From Paguma larvata (taxonomy: Eukaryota > Chordata > Mammalia > Carnivora > Viverridae), in NCBI GenBank assembly GCA_030068075.1, contig CM057835.1, positions 39,612,715 through 39,676,714 on the forward strand: a stretch of 64,000 nt of DNA, written 5' to 3'. The notes beneath the pieces are model-generated. The model was not told the origin of the DNA, ran no database searches, and was given only the letters and a program-made list of their open reading frames with translations. The number at the start of each line of letters is the position of its first letter. The stretch's first letter is position 1. Below are positions 62,482 to 64,000 of the stretch, one piece after another. The position numbers and the translations under genes are program-made.

Positions 62482-62598
62482 GTGGCAGTTCTCATTCCTT
62501 TCCGGAATCGCCATGAGCATCTCCCAATTTTTTTCTTGCATCTGATTCCAATGCTCCAGAAGCAAAGGCTGGAATTTGCCTTTTATGTCATTGAACAG
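62482..62598 (+). CDS. B4GALT6: B4GALT6 coding exon 5 (UDP-Gal binding loop)
   Basis: This 117-nt, phase 0 exon encodes residues 158-196, beginning VAVLIPFRNRHEHLP and ending FAFYVIEQ. The acceptor is gtttttaaag at 62472-62481 and the donor is cag|gtgaga at 62599. PFRNR at residues 163-167 is the nucleotide-sugar binding loop of the family (in B4GALT1 the equivalent PFRNR contacts UDP-Gal). The remaining roughly half of the enzyme, including the DVD metal-binding motif and the acceptor-site WGWGGEDDD motif, is not in this window. It should begin in the next exon with a threonine and the GTQPFNRAM block. Five exons sum to 588 nt, exactly 196 codons, with no stop or frameshift, so the gene looks intact. 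Confidence 0.96.
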
Positions 62599-64000
62599 GT
62601 GAGAATATATTTCAGAATGGTAACTAAGTATACCGGAACTTGAACTCTTCGATATGGTGGGATTAAAAATGTTTTATATTTAGGTAAAATCTCAGTTGGA
62701 ATTAAGCATGTTTTATATGTCACATTTTGTTAATCCGTTTATCAGTTGATGTAATCCTATCATTTTTAATCATCATGTCTTACCTATTAAAATGAAGTAT
62801 CGTTCTTAAATTATTTTTCATATTATCAGCTAATTTTTTCCCTATAAATACTTTTTATGTCTCAGTATTCCATATATACAATTTCTAGTCTAGTTTGAAC
62901 CCTTTGGAGATATTTGCTATACTCTTTTTTCCAATCCTGTCATTACCTGGTATCATCTTGGATTTCTTTCCCTTCATCTTTCCCCCACCCCACCTCCCAA
63001 ACACGAGGGCATTTGCTGAATTTTATCAGTGATTTCTCTGTAGCATTTCTAAAATGGTGCATTTTGTTTATGTTTCAAACATATTGTAATTTGGGTACTT
63101 TGGGCCTTGATATTGATAACCTCATTTTATCCTGAAACTCCTTCTTTCTATTAGCGCTAAACCTGACTAAAAATGTATTTCCGTATTTATCAGTAGACAT
63201 AAAGTGACCTAGCTTATATTATTAGATGCTTCTGGGTTTTTTTGTGTGTAGAAAATATTCAAGTTTTGTTCCTAAGGTTATTATATTTAATATATTTTTC
63301 CAGGTGCTTTGTGGCTTATTCTAGATCTGTTCTTAGCTTTTTATTCTATTTTTACCAATTTATTCTATTTTTTACCAATTTATTCTATTTTTACCAATTT
63401 ATTCTATTTTTACAAATGCTTGCTATTTATTAGAACTTACACTTCTCTGTATGTAAATTACCCCTGTAAGGTTTGTTCCTGTGCATATAATGATGCATTT
63501 AGTACATATGCACTTCTTAATGTAAGAACCTGTACTATGAAAATTGGTTGTTTGTTTTACCTGATAACAAATCACAATTTCTTACTAGTTGCAGGATAGC
63601 CATAACTAAATGCTTCTAGGTCAGTTTTACCAACTGCTCGTTTCCTGTATTGAAACTTCAGTCTCCTTACTGTGCTGGGAGGTGAGAGACGTCCTGCAGC
63701 AGTGTTTCCACGGCCCTCCGCCCTCCCAGCTGAGCTGTCGAAGAGGGCAGTGTCTGTTTTTGAAGGATATTCTTCTGAGAGTCCAGAACCACCGAATTAT
63801 TTTGTGTGTGTGACGGAGCAACCTTTGCAAAGCAGCTAAGATCCGTATTTTATAAACTTGAGTCCGAATCTCAGCCTTGATCAGTATTAATTCGGGCTCA
63901 CATGGTTGATAGTGGGTGGTTTTGAGGTAGTAACATCTTTACCACACAGAAAATAGAAGAGTGATTTTCCTGCTGAACTCGTGCCCAGAAGTGCTAAGCA
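62599..64000 (+). other. B4GALT6: Start of B4GALT6 intron 5
   Basis: The intron begins gtgaga after VIEQ and does not end within the window. It is AT-rich with a short tandem repeat at 63340-63414. Short ORFs at 63610-63830 on both strands have no recognisable product. Confidence 0.85.
63340..63414. repeat. Short minisatellite, about four copies
   Basis: A unit of 18-20 bases, attctatttttaccaattt, repeats four times with small length differences in the T run. The last copy is slightly altered (tacaaatg). Confidence 0.93.

Noticed and set aside
62158..62643. 161-codon + ORF spanning exon 5
   Set aside because: Only its exon 5 portion (62482-62598) is B4GALT6. The rest is intron read in frame by chance.
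1..64000. CRISPR arrays, operons, phage or bacterial gene clusters
   Set aside because: The repeats, splice sites and codon use are those of a mammalian genome. Short tandem repeats here are microsatellites, not spacer arrays.

Overview
This is a vertebrate nuclear window, almost certainly from a cat-family carnivore. It carries about two dozen copies of the carnivore tRNA-Lys-derived SINE (head reading like GGCGCCTGGGTGGCTCAG, a CT-rich body and an A/TAAA tail) in the form typical of felids. It also holds older mammalian repeats (MIR, L2, L1, MER5, Tigger1, MLT1). There is no prokaryotic or viral gene organisation.

One protein-coding gene can be read: the 5' half of B4GALT6 (beta-1,4-galactosyltransferase 6, the Golgi lactosylceramide synthase) on the + strand. 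A CpG-island promoter lies at about 10.34-11.6 kb. Five coding exons follow at 11640-11754, 33482-33598, 39824-39937, 56229-56353 and 62482-62598. Their phases join without a frame error to give residues 1-196: cytosolic tail, signal anchor, N-glycosylated stem and the start of the catalytic domain including the PFRNR nucleotide-sugar loop. The remaining exons, with the metal-binding and acceptor-binding motifs, lie beyond the right edge.

Layout: 1-10.3 kb is intergenic DNA with an antisense L1 (about 1.3-3.4 kb), SINEs, MIRs and one unexplained minus-strand exon-like ORF near 8.2-8.4 kb. 10.3-11.75 kb is promoter plus exon 1. Intron 1 (about 21.7 kb) holds SINEs, ancient L2-like DNA, an MLT1-type LTR and an almost end-to-end Tigger1 DNA transposon with three nested SINEs. 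Intron 2 holds an AC microsatellite and two SINEs. Intron 3 holds an old L1, a MER5 element, L2-like DNA and an internally deleted endogenous retrovirus with two LTRs (49432-53943, antisense to the gene). Intron 4 is mostly unique and AT-rich. The start of intron 5 has a short minisatellite.

Most of the sequence is intronic, so nearly all open reading frames are chance or repeat-derived. I found no new multi-gene system. The observations most worth checking are a tail-less SINE-head insertion at 22607-22662, the antisense two-LTR provirus, the strong antisense bias of SINEs in the gene, and the frame-neutral exons 2, 3 and 5.
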